Shown: one piece after another, positions 19,153-28,251 of the stretch | How positions within the stretch are numbered: position 1 is the first letter of the stretch | Layout: each line of letters starts with the position of its first letter | DNA from: Gammaproteobacteria bacterium | GTDB lineage: Bacteria; Pseudomonadota; Gammaproteobacteria; DSM-16500 | Reading direction: 5' to 3' | Assembly: GCA_013286085.1 (NCBI GenBank) | Contig: JABDGK010000002.1 | Coordinates: 33,303 to 97,302, forward strand | DNA: 64,000 nucleotides | Program-made: the position numbers and the translations under genes | Notes under the pieces: generated by a model | What the model was told of the DNA's origin: nothing | Database searches by the model: none | The model's input: the letters and a program-made list of their open reading frames with translations, nothing else

Positions 19153-20355
19153 ATGCCATTTTATACTACCGCAAAAATCACTCTTGAACCGCTAACATCA
19201 TTACTCGCCATCTACGAAGGGACGAGGCAATATGATCTAGATAGTCATGTGATGGTACATCGTTTGCGAGTTAAACTCTTCAACTCATTCACTGCTGATA
19301 TTGATACGGATTTTATTATTCAATTAAAAAATCTCATTACCGAAGAAGAGCAGCTGCACACACAAAACACCGATAATATTTCTGATCACTTATATAACAA
19401 ACTAATCGTTCTTTTAAAAAAAACCCAACACGAACTAACCCCAAATAGCGCTGTCTATTTGCTCGCAAAGCGTCTATCAACTTTATTACAACTTAATATA
19501 GTCCCTGAAATAATAATAGAAAAAACAGAATTTTTAGCCACACTCCAATTACTCTGTGAAAGCCTACTCTCCAGATTGGCATTCGAAAGACATATCCCCA
19601 TTGTCGGATATCTCAATATCTTATGGCGAATTTATGGAATTATTTGTAATACGCACGATCATAAAAATCGACAAGAAACACAAACTTTTATTATGGAGAA
19701 CGCCGCCAACTTAATGACAGTCGAAACAGGCCATGCTGAATTATTAACAAAATGTGCGGAATATGCAGCAGCAATGTCATTACCAGAAGTGCCAAGACTC
19801 TACTTTGTCAACGATAAAAAAGAATTTGCCTATGCGTTAGTTTGTCCAGCGCCAACAGATAAAGTGGGTGTGATCGTCATAAACAATCAATATTTTAATC
19901 TATTCGATGAGGAAGAAAAATATGCTGTATTAGCCCATGAACTAGCCCATCAAAAGGATTATTTATTTTCTTACAATCTATATCTAACCTATCGAATACC
20001 ATCGATTATTCCAATCGCCGCTACTTTGATTAGTGAGTTGGCCTCTATGATATTATCGGAAGTTGCACCGGATTATAAAGATACGTACCAATCGGCACTA
20101 TTGCATTTTTTCCTTATTACAATACTTGTTTTACTTCTACAAAAATTCATTACACATAAAAGCGAATACGATGCTGATGACGAAGCGAGAAACTTGGCTG
20201 GACCATTAGCACATGCTTCAGCAATCAGAACACTACAAAAAATTAATCACTCACAAAAACTATTTCACCGTCGACCTCTACTCACCACAATTTTAGAAGA
20301 TATCCATGTAAATGATATCTTCTCTTCTCATCCATCTCATAAAAAACGCCTGTAA
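19153..20355 (+). CDS. M48-family zinc metallopeptidase with membrane segments
   Basis: HELAHQKDY (HEXXH) and SEYDADDEARNLAG (third ligand region). Confidence 0.75.
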   Translation: MPFYTTAKITLEPLTSLLAIYEGTRQYDLDSHVMVHRLRVKLFNSFTADIDTDFIIQLKNLITEEEQLHTQNTDNISDHLYNKLIVLLKKTQHELTPNSAVYLLAKRLSTLLQLNIVPEIIIEKTEFLATLQLLCESLLSRLAFERHIPIVGYLNILWRIYGIICNTHDHKNRQETQTFIMENAANLMTVETGHAELLTKCAEYAAAMSLPEVPRLYFVNDKKEFAYALVCPAPTDKVGVIVINNQYFNLFDEEEKYAVLAHELAHQKDYLFSYNLYLTYRIPSIIPIAATLISELASMILSEVAPDYKDTYQSALLHFFLITILVLLLQKFITHKSEYDADDEARNLAGPLAHASAIRTLQKINHSQKLFHRRPLLTTILEDIHVNDIFSSHPSHKKRL

Positions 20356-20378
20356 CTTGTTTTCTCCACTCCACAGAT

Positions 20379-21326
20379 CTACATAGGTTTGAGAGACGAC
20401 CTTGATTCACTTTGGCTAACCGGTATAGCAGCCCTGTTGTCGTTGAAAAATTGCTGCACTTCTTCAACAAACTGTTTTATTTCTTTTCCGATAGGTAATG
20501 CTGTCACCTCATCTAAATGTATATATTCTTCGTGAAATACAGATCTGAATAAAGCTAATCGTTCCGCCGCATCTTCTTTCTCATAAAGACACGCTTGCAA
20601 GCGACTAAAAATTTGACTCGAATGCACCAATTTCTTTAGATGTGGGTTATTAGATAAGGCTCTCTCAACTGATTTAGATATTGCTAATGCAGCAACAAAT
20701 TGATGATTATAAAACGCATCTAGTTTTTCTTTACAAGCTGCACATTTGCTCTCTAATTCTCCCAATAAGTTAATTAACTTGATTTCATCACGTTTATGTA
20801 TCGATGCGTAAACATCTAGAATTCCTTCGTTTTCAAATAGCAATTCTGGTTGAGCATTATTTTTTTTCTGAAAAAAATAGCTATACCAACCTTCTTTAGG
20901 TTTCATAAAAGAAACTGCCGCATACAAAGAATTTAATGAATTAGCCGATTCTCCATCACCAACTTCGATATAGATAGCAATGAGATCTTCCAGTTTTTTA
21001 TATAGAATTGTTAAGTTCGGCGCATGGTCGCGGTTAAATTTTTTAAGTAATACAATTTGTAATCGTAACCTATCATCCTCTGACATCCCATTACCTGGCC
21101 TTGATAATTGTCGGATACGAATTAATTCTTTGCTGAATCTTGTGATGTCTGCTGCTAGCGGATCAGGAAACTGAATCACTTCATTTTCAGAAAACCCTGC
21201 ATCCACCGCCTTAAAACAGAGCATGGAATACAGTAGCCCCTCTGGTTTAAGGCCTTTTTGGATACGCAAATAACTCCGAAACTTAGGCAGTGGCAATGCG
21301 AGAATTATCTCTATGAGTTGCTTCAT
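20379..21326 (-). CDS. Hypothetical protein
   Basis: 315-aa ORF, normal codon usage; no family recognised. Confidence 0.6.
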   Translation of the reverse strand: MKQLIEIILALPLPKFRSYLRIQKGLKPEGLLYSMLCFKAVDAGFSENEVIQFPDPLAADITRFSKELIRIRQLSRPGNGMSEDDRLRLQIVLLKKFNRDHAPNLTILYKKLEDLIAIYIEVGDGESANSLNSLYAAVSFMKPKEGWYSYFFQKKNNAQPELLFENEGILDVYASIHKRDEIKLINLLGELESKCAACKEKLDAFYNHQFVAALAISKSVERALSNNPHLKKLVHSSQIFSRLQACLYEKEDAAERLALFRSVFHEEYIHLDEVTALPIGKEIKQFVEEVQQFFNDNRAAIPVSQSESRSSLKPM

Positions 21327-21332
21327 GTCATT
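21312..21332. repeat. 21-bp direct repeat, copy 1
   Basis: TATGAGTTGCTTCATGTCATT, identical to 23390-23410. Confidence 0.95.
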
Positions 21333-21461
21333 GTTCTATTCTATTCCATATGCAGGCGATTATACTGGTTATACATGGGAAAAAAGAGCAATACAATCAA
21401 TTTATAACGGAATGAACGTGCGGTATCGGCGTATCACCGCCGCTAAAATAATCGGGGGTCG

Positions 21462-21470
21462 TGCTATAAT
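21462..21470 (+). promoter_or_regulatory. Extended -10 promoter element (TGCTATAAT)
   Basis: TGnTATAAT about 40 bp upstream of an RBS-preceded ATG at 21514. Confidence 0.5.
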
Positions 21471-21513
21471 AAAACAATCGTACAGATCAGGAATAGCGAT
21501 TGGAGACATCAAC

Positions 21514-22920
21514 ATGCCCGAAATCAGTCTAACGGATCCATACATGAGAGCGCAGGTAGTAGATGCATATATGCGATCGGGTGGCGATCGACTAGTGTGG
21601 CGGTTTGGCATAGAACTTGCGGCAGATGTTTATAATAAGAGCCAAGAAGTTATTAAAGAAAAAGAGAAATTAGATTCGGCAAATAAAAAACAGAATGAAA
21701 ATAAAGAATTTTTTAATCAACTCGCTATTTCAGGTGAACTTAAAATCCTTTTTATAGAAATTATGCTCGATGAAAGGCAACAAGAATTACGCGAAGAAGT
21801 TCGGCAAGATGTAGAACGAGCTGAAAAAGCATTTTACCAAGCACAACAAGAACAACAAACACAAATGCAACAAGTGAACGTTCAGCTAGATAAACCCATG
21901 GATCTAAATGCTATCGTCATTACTAGCGCCGTTAAAGCAATAGAAAAAAAGATTATGGAGCTAGACTCCAGAATTGAAAATATACATAAAAACTGGGGGA
22001 AAACCTGGGAAGAAGGACGCGACAAGTTTGCAGAAAAACTATCAAAAGATTTTGGTCGCGATCTTTTAGGTCCTGATCCCTCCAAAGAAACCAAAAAACA
22101 TATAGAGAACGCTGAAAAAGCGGTCTCTGATAAAATAAAAAACATGGCTACGGATGAACAATTAACAAAAATAACTTCCGAACAAGGACTTTCACTTTCA
22201 ACACCTCAAAAAGCAGAACGTCGCACACTGATCATGGATATCATCATGTTTGGCGAAAGAAAAAATCTACTTGATAATCTAAAATCGAAAGATCCAGATA
22301 AAATTGGCATAAAGAACATTGCTCGAGATGCCGGAGGTGCTTATCGCAAAGAACTAAATGCTGCCCATGATAGCGGTAACTTACCCGAATTAATGCAGCA
22401 GAAGGAAAAATTAGAAAAAGATTCTCGTGACCTTATAGCCACCATTGGCAATCCAACATTAGCATTTGAGCTGGAACAAACTAAAATCAATACCAACATA
22501 CAGGCCCTGGAAAAAACCCTATTCGATACCACCATAAGAGAAACAAAAATGGAGCTAGGAAAAATTGGAATTAAAGAATCTGACGTTGATAGCATGTTAA
22601 AAACTATAGCAGAAAAAAACCCTAAATTTTTACCCGAAATAAAAGAGCGGATAGGAAATATAGAAAGCAAAGACCCCAACGCAGTTGGTGCAGCCTATTC
22701 CGGTATATTGCGTGATTTACTAACCGAATTCAAAAAAGACCACACTGATATCGCAGTCATGAAGGCAGCAACAGCAATCACAAATAGCACAATAAAATAT
22801 ATTTCACCCAAATTAGATAAACTACATGAACAACGTGACATTCTTCAAGAAAAACAAGCTCAGCATAAAGCAGCACCGGACACACCTGAACACACGGCTA
22901 CGGCTCCACGAATGAGTTAG
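21514..22920 (+). CDS. Coiled-coil-rich hypothetical protein, candidate secreted effector
   Basis: ORF track starts at 21313, but TTGGAGACATCAACATG places the better start at 21514; Lys/Glu/Gln-rich helical sequence. Confidence 0.65.
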   Translation: MPEISLTDPYMRAQVVDAYMRSGGDRLVWRFGIELAADVYNKSQEVIKEKEKLDSANKKQNENKEFFNQLAISGELKILFIEIMLDERQQELREEVRQDVERAEKAFYQAQQEQQTQMQQVNVQLDKPMDLNAIVITSAVKAIEKKIMELDSRIENIHKNWGKTWEEGRDKFAEKLSKDFGRDLLGPDPSKETKKHIENAEKAVSDKIKNMATDEQLTKITSEQGLSLSTPQKAERRTLIMDIIMFGERKNLLDNLKSKDPDKIGIKNIARDAGGAYRKELNAAHDSGNLPELMQQKEKLEKDSRDLIATIGNPTLAFELEQTKINTNIQALEKTLFDTTIRETKMELGKIGIKESDVDSMLKTIAEKNPKFLPEIKERIGNIESKDPNAVGAAYSGILRDLLTEFKKDHTDIAVMKAATAITNSTIKYISPKLDKLHEQRDILQEKQAQHKAAPDTPEHTATAPRMS

Positions 22921-22947
22921 TTGTGACACCGGGAGCCAAGCACTGAG

Positions 22948-23025
22948 GGATCCCACGAATTTTTTTATAGCAGGTTTTTTTAATTTTTTTGTGATAATCA
23001 GCACTAAAAAAATTCGTGGGGATCC
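22948..23025 (+). terminator. Long hairpin, possible terminator / palindromic repeat
   Basis: GGATCCCACGAATTTTTTT (22948-22966) inverted to AAAAAAATTCGTGGGGATCC (23006-23025), 28 bp after the stop of the coiled-coil gene. Confidence 0.6.
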
Positions 23026-23037
23026 GAAGCACCCCCC

Positions 23038-23124
23038 GCTTCGTCGTCCTGAAAAACCTTACGCTCACTATTTTTTAACGAAGCCAATGCGCTATCACGT
23101 AAGGTTTATTCAGGATCCATGAGC
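23038..23124. repeat. Structured ~86-bp repeat, copy A
   Basis: GCTTCGTCGTCCTGAAAAACCTTACG...CGTAAGGTTTATTCAGGATCCATGAGC; inverted homolog at 23292-23377. Confidence 0.85.
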
Positions 23125-23291
23125 AGAGAGCATAACGTTCAAGATAATCTAATCTTAATACTGCGCAGTTAGAAGACAAAATGAAGAGTTAAATCATACC
23201 TGCCGCCCATACCTACACCATTCAGATAATCCTATTAAAAATTCTAACGATCCATATCAACATGAAAATAAAATTTTGCATTTATCTCTCC

Positions 23292-23377
23292 GCTCGTGGA
23301 TCCTGAATAAACATTCCGCGTCAGCAGTGGGTTTTTTCTAAAAAACGCGAGCGGAATATTTTTCAGGACGACGAAGC
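23292..23377. repeat. Structured ~86-bp repeat, copy B (inverted relative to copy A)
   Basis: GCTCGTGGATCCTGAATAAACATTCCGC...GCGGAATATTTTTCAGGACGACGAAGC. Confidence 0.85.
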
Positions 23378-23389
23378 TGAGGGATTTGT

Positions 23390-23410
23390 TATGAGTTGCT
23401 TCATGTCATT
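23390..23410. repeat. 21-bp direct repeat, copy 2
   Basis: TATGAGTTGCTTCATGTCATT, identical to 21312-21332. Confidence 0.95.
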
Positions 23411-23417
23411 AACAACA

Positions 23418-23939
23418 TTAAGAAGCAATCACCCCACACGCGATTCGAGACTCTTCATCCCCTTTCTTATTGGCATCAATAATCAGCGTGCGATTCTTAA
23501 GTTCCGTCAAATCCAGAATACGCGGCGCTAAAACTGAAAAATTCGCTGTGCCATCGGATGCAACATACAACTTCGGCAAATCACCTAAATGCCCATGCGA
23601 ATTGTAAGGTCCAAGATGCTTATTGGTATGGAAAGGATCTAAATCGCCGCCAGCAGCCTGACCGTAATGATCACAGGAAGCATTTTCATGGATATCAAAA
23701 TCATGTAGCCCAGGTGTTAAGCCGTGCAAAGTGGGTTCAAACAATAAGCCATAATCTGTTTGTGTAATATGAACCGAACCAATTAACTTACCCTGTCCTG
23801 TAGCCGTAGTCAAATACACAGGAACAAACACATCATTCGCTGCCACCGCAACAGTCGTTACACAAAAAATCAATAAAAAACTTAAAATTCGTAACACAAC
23901 AAACTCCTTATAAAATTTCTGAAAGTGCAGCATGTCCAC
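23418..23939 (-). CDS. Cu/Zn superoxide dismutase family protein with altered metal ligands; likely start at ~23897-23900
   Basis: SodC-like: GSVHITQTDYGLLFEPTLHGLTPGLHDFDIHENASC...AAGGDLDP...KHLGP...GHLGDLP...VLAPRI...RIACGVI; signal peptide; AAGGAG upstream of GTG/TTG. Confidence 0.88.
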   Translation of the reverse strand: MDMLHFQKFYKEFVVLRILSFLLIFCVTTVAVAANDVFVPVYLTTATGQGKLIGSVHITQTDYGLLFEPTLHGLTPGLHDFDIHENASCDHYGQAAGGDLDPFHTNKHLGPYNSHGHLGDLPKLYVASDGTANFSVLAPRILDLTELKNRTLIIDANKKGDEESRIACGVIAS

Positions 23940-23949
23940 AAAAATATTC

Positions 23950-23980
23950 GGTGGACACGCTGCGCTTTGTCCACCCTACG
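23950..23980. repeat. Small dispersed palindrome (GGTGGACA-CGCTGCGCTT-TGTCCACC)
   Basis: Related copies at 32172-32204 and 37167-37200. Confidence 0.75.
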
Positions 23981-23983
23981 ATG

Positions 23984-24655
23984 CTACTGTAACGGTCTAT
24001 ATTGTTGATCAGAATCTTGAATCTGCATCTGATCATCTAACCCCTCATCATTTGAGCTACTACAGGGACATTTTAGTGAAGACCACCATAAACTCAAGCG
24101 TTGTCCTGCAGTATATTGCGGAGCTTGTAATGTTTTAAAGCTCTCATAATTAATAGTTTTTTCAACATTAGATTTAGGGGTACTGAGCTGTCCTGCAGTA
24201 GGTTGCTGAGCATGCAATGTTTTAAGGCCCACATAATCACCCGCATTAGGTTTAGAGGCGCTGGCAATACTTACATTCCAGTTATTCTCTTGGCAAAATC
24301 GAACAGCGTCTTGATGACGTGCACCAAACTTTGCTTCTATTAACTTCTTTCGTTCACCCTCTAATTGCTCTTTATGCCTAGCTACTTTCTCATCAATTTT
24401 TATATTGGTGCTCACTTGCCCGGCTTGCACATTACCATTTTTAATACTGTGATACTGACTATCTTTTCCATCAATGTATTCCTGCGCCTGATTGATTGCT
24501 TGAACCCATAAACTTAAATCATCATCGCCGTGAGTATATCCATATAACTCTTGGCCGTACTGAATTAACTCCATACAAGAAGAACTAAATGGATGCATAC
24601 CATCCCAATGCTCTCGTTTTTCTTTTAAACGAGCTATTAACCATCGTGAATCCAT
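23984..24655 (-). CDS. Hypothetical protein with short internal repeat
   Basis: LKTLHAQQPTAGQLS / FKTLQAPQYTAGQRLS duplicated motif. Confidence 0.55.
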   Translation of the reverse strand: MDSRWLIARLKEKREHWDGMHPFSSSCMELIQYGQELYGYTHGDDDLSLWVQAINQAQEYIDGKDSQYHSIKNGNVQAGQVSTNIKIDEKVARHKEQLEGERKKLIEAKFGARHQDAVRFCQENNWNVSIASASKPNAGDYVGLKTLHAQQPTAGQLSTPKSNVEKTINYESFKTLQAPQYTAGQRLSLWWSSLKCPCSSSNDEGLDDQMQIQDSDQQYRPLQ

Positions 24656-24710
24656 TTTACTCTCCTCAAGTGAGTATAATGCCTGCTAAAAATAAAATTA
24701 ATTAACTCTG

Positions 24711-25010
24711 TTATAACATCTGAGTAACACCAGAAACCGAGAGAATTGATGATAAATGCGCGGGAATATTCGTAAACTGAATAGGCTTATTCTCTTGCTT
24801 CGCATACTTTAACCATTCAAGCAACAATGCCACACCAGCACTATCACTACTAGTAACTTTCGCCAAATCAAAATTCAATATGGAATAACCAGACAACCGT
24901 GGCAAACTGTCTTTCCACAATTTAGGAACGGTTGTGAAATTGAGTTCGCCACTTACTACAATTAAAATTTGCTGAAAATCAATACCAGCGACATCTGTCA
25001 TAATTTTCAA
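24711..25010 (-). CDS. mlaB: STAS-domain protein MlaB-like
   Basis: STAS-like sequence with SSDSAGVALLLEWLKYA; position at the end of the mla operon. Confidence 0.8.
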   Translation of the reverse strand: MKIMTDVAGIDFQQILIVVSGELNFTTVPKLWKDSLPRLSGYSILNFDLAKVTSSDSAGVALLLEWLKYAKQENKPIQFTNIPAHLSSILSVSGVTQML

Positions 25011-25643
25011 TTACTCTGAACTAGAATTAGAATTATGTGAATTCAATTTATTGATTAATGCTTGAATATCACCTTGTGACAATTGATCAGCAAACTGTGA
25101 ACGAAAACTTTCAAGCATGCTCACACCTTCAACGGATAAGTCATACAACTTCCATTCGGAACCCGCATTAATTAGCTTATAGTTGACAGAAATAGATGGA
25201 CCATCTGGACGTTCAATCGCGCTATTCACTTGCACAGAACTTTTGCCTGCATAACCACCGCGTACAGGATAAAAATGCACGGTCTGATCGTTATAATTGG
25301 CTAAAGCAGACGCATAGGTGTGCACCAATAACGTGGTAAACGCGCTTTTAAATTCACTCAATTGTGAAGACGTTGCACTGTTCCATACTTTGGGAGGCAA
25401 TACACGCTTCGCCATGTAATCAACATCTGCATGCGGCACCACAATGCGATCTGCGAGTGAGTACACTAACGATGGGTTATCTTTCAATGTTGTTTTATTC
25501 GCTTTTAATTCAGAAATCAACTGATCCGCAATCGAGTTTAGTTCAGCAACGGGATCAGAAGCAGCAAAGCAAGGCACCGCTGTTAGCAAAGACCATAACA
25601 ATACAGTAATAAAGCTAAACGCACGTATATTAATTATTTTCAT
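25011..25643 (-). CDS. mlaC: Phospholipid-binding protein MlaC
   Basis: Signal peptide; DRIVVPHADVDYMAKRVL...W..A...L..F...FTTLLVHTYASALANY; WKLYDLSVEGVSMLESFRSQF. Confidence 0.92.
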   Translation of the reverse strand: MKIINIRAFSFITVLLWSLLTAVPCFAASDPVAELNSIADQLISELKANKTTLKDNPSLVYSLADRIVVPHADVDYMAKRVLPPKVWNSATSSQLSEFKSAFTTLLVHTYASALANYNDQTVHFYPVRGGYAGKSSVQVNSAIERPDGPSISVNYKLINAGSEWKLYDLSVEGVSMLESFRSQFADQLSQGDIQALINKLNSHNSNSSSE

Positions 25644-26256
25644 GTAACGTTACCTCCGTTTTGGGTTTTTCCAGTTTTGGGGTACCACTGACTGGTGCTA
25701 TAGTTGCTTTGGGTTTTTCGGTCTTGTTTTCTGAACTCGCCGTTGTATTCTCTGCTGGCTTCTCAGTACTGCTTGTTGACGCCGTCGCTTTGTCGGAAGA
25801 ATTACTCAACTTATATATCAATTGGCCAATTAGCTTCTCTAATATCATAGCAGAATGCGTCTCTTGAAACTCACTGCCATTCTTTAAAAAAGTCTGGCTA
25901 TACATCGGTGTAATCGCCACATAGTTATCGCCTAACAGTCCTGCTGTTAAAATCCCCGCCGACGAATCATCAGGGATTTCATTAAAACGTGAATTAATAT
26001 GCAGCGTTACAACGGCTTTAAATGTACTGGGATCCAAAACAATAGATGAAACTTCGCCGACTAAAACGCCGCCTACTTTAACAGGCGAGCGCACTTTGAG
26101 TTGGCCAATATCATCAAAAGACGCGCTCACATCATAACCTGCTGGTTTAAAGAAGCTGGTTAACCCGCTGACTTTAAATGCTAACAGCAACAACGCCATG
26201 ATCGCTGCTAATAAAAATAATCCGACAAAACTTTCAATTGTGCGTTGCGATAACAT
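25630..26256 (-). CDS. mlaD: MCE-domain protein MlaD
   Basis: YDVSASFDDIGQLKVRSPVKVGGVLVGEV..., TAGLLGDNYVAI. Confidence 0.93.
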   Translation of the reverse strand: MLSQRTIESFVGLFLLAAIMALLLLAFKVSGLTSFFKPAGYDVSASFDDIGQLKVRSPVKVGGVLVGEVSSIVLDPSTFKAVVTLHINSRFNEIPDDSSAGILTAGLLGDNYVAITPMYSQTFLKNGSEFQETHSAMILEKLIGQLIYKLSNSSDKATASTSSTEKPAENTTASSENKTEKPKATIAPVSGTPKLEKPKTEVTLHENN

Positions 26257-27039
26257 TTACCAGCCTCCAATCATCATCGCGGTTAATACGAAATCCAATC
26301 CCAATATAGCTAATGAAGAATATACCACACTCCGCGTTGTCGCTCCGGCAATCCCTGCCGATGTTGGCGTCGCTTCGTAACCTTGAAATACAGCAATCCA
26401 AATCACAACCAAACCAAATACAATACTTTTAAGGATGCCGTTAATTACATCGGCATGAAAATCAACAGATGTTTGCATATTGGACCAAAAAGCACCGGCA
26501 TCCAACCCCAACCATTTCACCCCCACCAAATAAGCACCGTAGATAGCTACTGTGTTAAATATCATGGTTAATAACGGCATGGAAAAAAAACCGCCCCACA
26601 AGCGCGGTGAAATAACCCGCTGCAAAGGATCCACTGCCATCATTTCCATACTCGATAATTGCTCTGTGGCTTTCATCAAACCAATTTCAGCGGTCACTGC
26701 TGAACCTGCACGACCCGCAAACAATAAAGCCGTTACAACAGGCCCCAATTCGCGTGTAACACTGAGCGCGACTAAAGGCCCTAATTGCTGTGCCGCACCA
26801 AATTTAGCGAGTGTATGATAACCTTGCAAAGCGACTACCATACCAATAAATAATCCTGACACCACAATAATTAATAACGATAACACACCTTCCGCATAGA
26901 CTTGTTGCAGAGTCAGTGGTAAACCTTTTTTAACATTTGGCACACGAAAAATAACACGAAACAGCAGTAAACCTGCCTTACCTAATTGTTCTAATGTATC
27001 GATTCCCCAGCGTCCAAGCGCTGTGATATGCGTCATCAT
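26257..27039 (-). CDS. mlaE: ABC transporter permease MlaE
   Basis: MlaE family: [51 protein letters not shown]. Confidence 0.95.
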   Translation of the reverse strand: MMTHITALGRWGIDTLEQLGKAGLLLFRVIFRVPNVKKGLPLTLQQVYAEGVLSLLIIVVSGLFIGMVVALQGYHTLAKFGAAQQLGPLVALSVTRELGPVVTALLFAGRAGSAVTAEIGLMKATEQLSSMEMMAVDPLQRVISPRLWGGFFSMPLLTMIFNTVAIYGAYLVGVKWLGLDAGAFWSNMQTSVDFHADVINGILKSIVFGLVVIWIAVFQGYEATPTSAGIAGATTRSVVYSSLAILGLDFVLTAMMIGGW

Positions 27040-27839
27040 GTTACGATGCCCTCTAACAAATCCTGATTGAATGCCTTAGCAGGATAATGAAATGGTACTG
27101 GTCCATCTGGCAGTCCATCCAGAAATTGTCGTAATTGCGCCGCTTTATTTTGATCAATTGCATCGGGTGTGCCATGGCCAATCACTTTACCGTTAGCAAT
27201 CACATAAACATAATCAGCAATACTTAAGGTTTCTGTGACGTCATGAGAAACAATCACGCTCGTTAATCCCAATGCATCATTGAGGGTTCTGATTAGCTTT
27301 ACCAATACGCCCATTGAGATAGGATCCTGGCCTGATAGCGGCTCATCATACATAATCAACTGCGGATCTAACGCGATCGCACGCGCCAAGGCCACTCGCC
27401 GTGACATCCCACCAGACAGTTCGCTCGGCATTAAGTCACGCGCACCGCGTAAACCAACCATTTCCAATTTGATTAAGACCAAGCTACGAATCATGTCATC
27501 GGATAATTTGGTATGCTCGCGCAAAGGAAAAGCAATATTTTCAAATACATTTAGATGGGTGAATAAGCCGCCACTCTGGAATAACATGCCCATTTTCTTA
27601 CGCAGCTTGAATAACAATTTACGGGATAATGTGTGTACATTTTGACCTGAAACAGTGATTTTACCCTGATCTGGTCGCAGTTGACCACCAATAAGACGCA
27701 ATAATGTCGTTTTACCCGTACCACTTGGCCCCATAATAGCCGTCACCTTCCCTGCGGGGATAACAATATCCACACCATCAAAAATGGCGCGGCCATTGCG
27801 CTGGAAGTGTACATTGCTTATTTCCACTAAATTAGTCAT
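27036..27839 (-). CDS. mlaF: ABC transporter ATP-binding protein MlaF
   Basis: Walker [26 protein letters not shown] signature; adjacent to mlaE. Confidence 0.95.
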   Translation of the reverse strand: MTNLVEISNVHFQRNGRAIFDGVDIVIPAGKVTAIMGPSGTGKTTLLRLIGGQLRPDQGKITVSGQNVHTLSRKLLFKLRKKMGMLFQSGGLFTHLNVFENIAFPLREHTKLSDDMIRSLVLIKLEMVGLRGARDLMPSELSGGMSRRVALARAIALDPQLIMYDEPLSGQDPISMGVLVKLIRTLNDALGLTSVIVSHDVTETLSIADYVYVIANGKVIGHGTPDAIDQNKAAQLRQFLDGLPDGPVPFHYPAKAFNQDLLEGIVT

Positions 27840-27857
27840 GTATTGATAATTTTTATT

Positions 27858-28109
27858 TTAAGAGTGATGGGCCACATTATGTGGTGCCAAAGGAATAATA
27901 AACCAAGCAACGCCGTAGAGTGTTATCAGCAATAATGATGGCAATAAAATACCACCTACTATCATGAATATAAAGGAAAAAATGACAAAAAAGAGCCGCG
28001 CCCAAGTAGCATCTATATGAAAAAATTCGGCTATCCCCGCAAGGACGCCCGCAATACGCCGGTCCTCACGAGAGCGATATAAGCGCCTTGGCTCTTGAGT
28101 AGTTCTCAT
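27858..28109 (-). CDS. PspC domain protein
   Basis: RLYRSREDRRIAGVLAGIAEFFHIDATWARLFFVI. Confidence 0.9.
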   Translation of the reverse strand: MRTTQEPRRLYRSREDRRIAGVLAGIAEFFHIDATWARLFFVIFSFIFMIVGGILLPSLLLITLYGVAWFIIPLAPHNVAHHS

Positions 28110-28251
28110 CTGGATCCTTTCTGTTGATTTTCTATCAAAAATACGTCTTCTATCATAATATATTCAGCCCAATGAGAACAATGATAAAAAATTTTTCCTT
28201 ATATGGGTAAAGCCAGGTAAAATACCCTGTTATCGAATTCTCTAATAAGGT

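Noticed and set aside
22948-23377. Palindromic block as a CRISPR-like or attC integron array
   Set aside because: Only two main copies in inverted orientation; no integrase or Cas gene and no regular spacer pattern.
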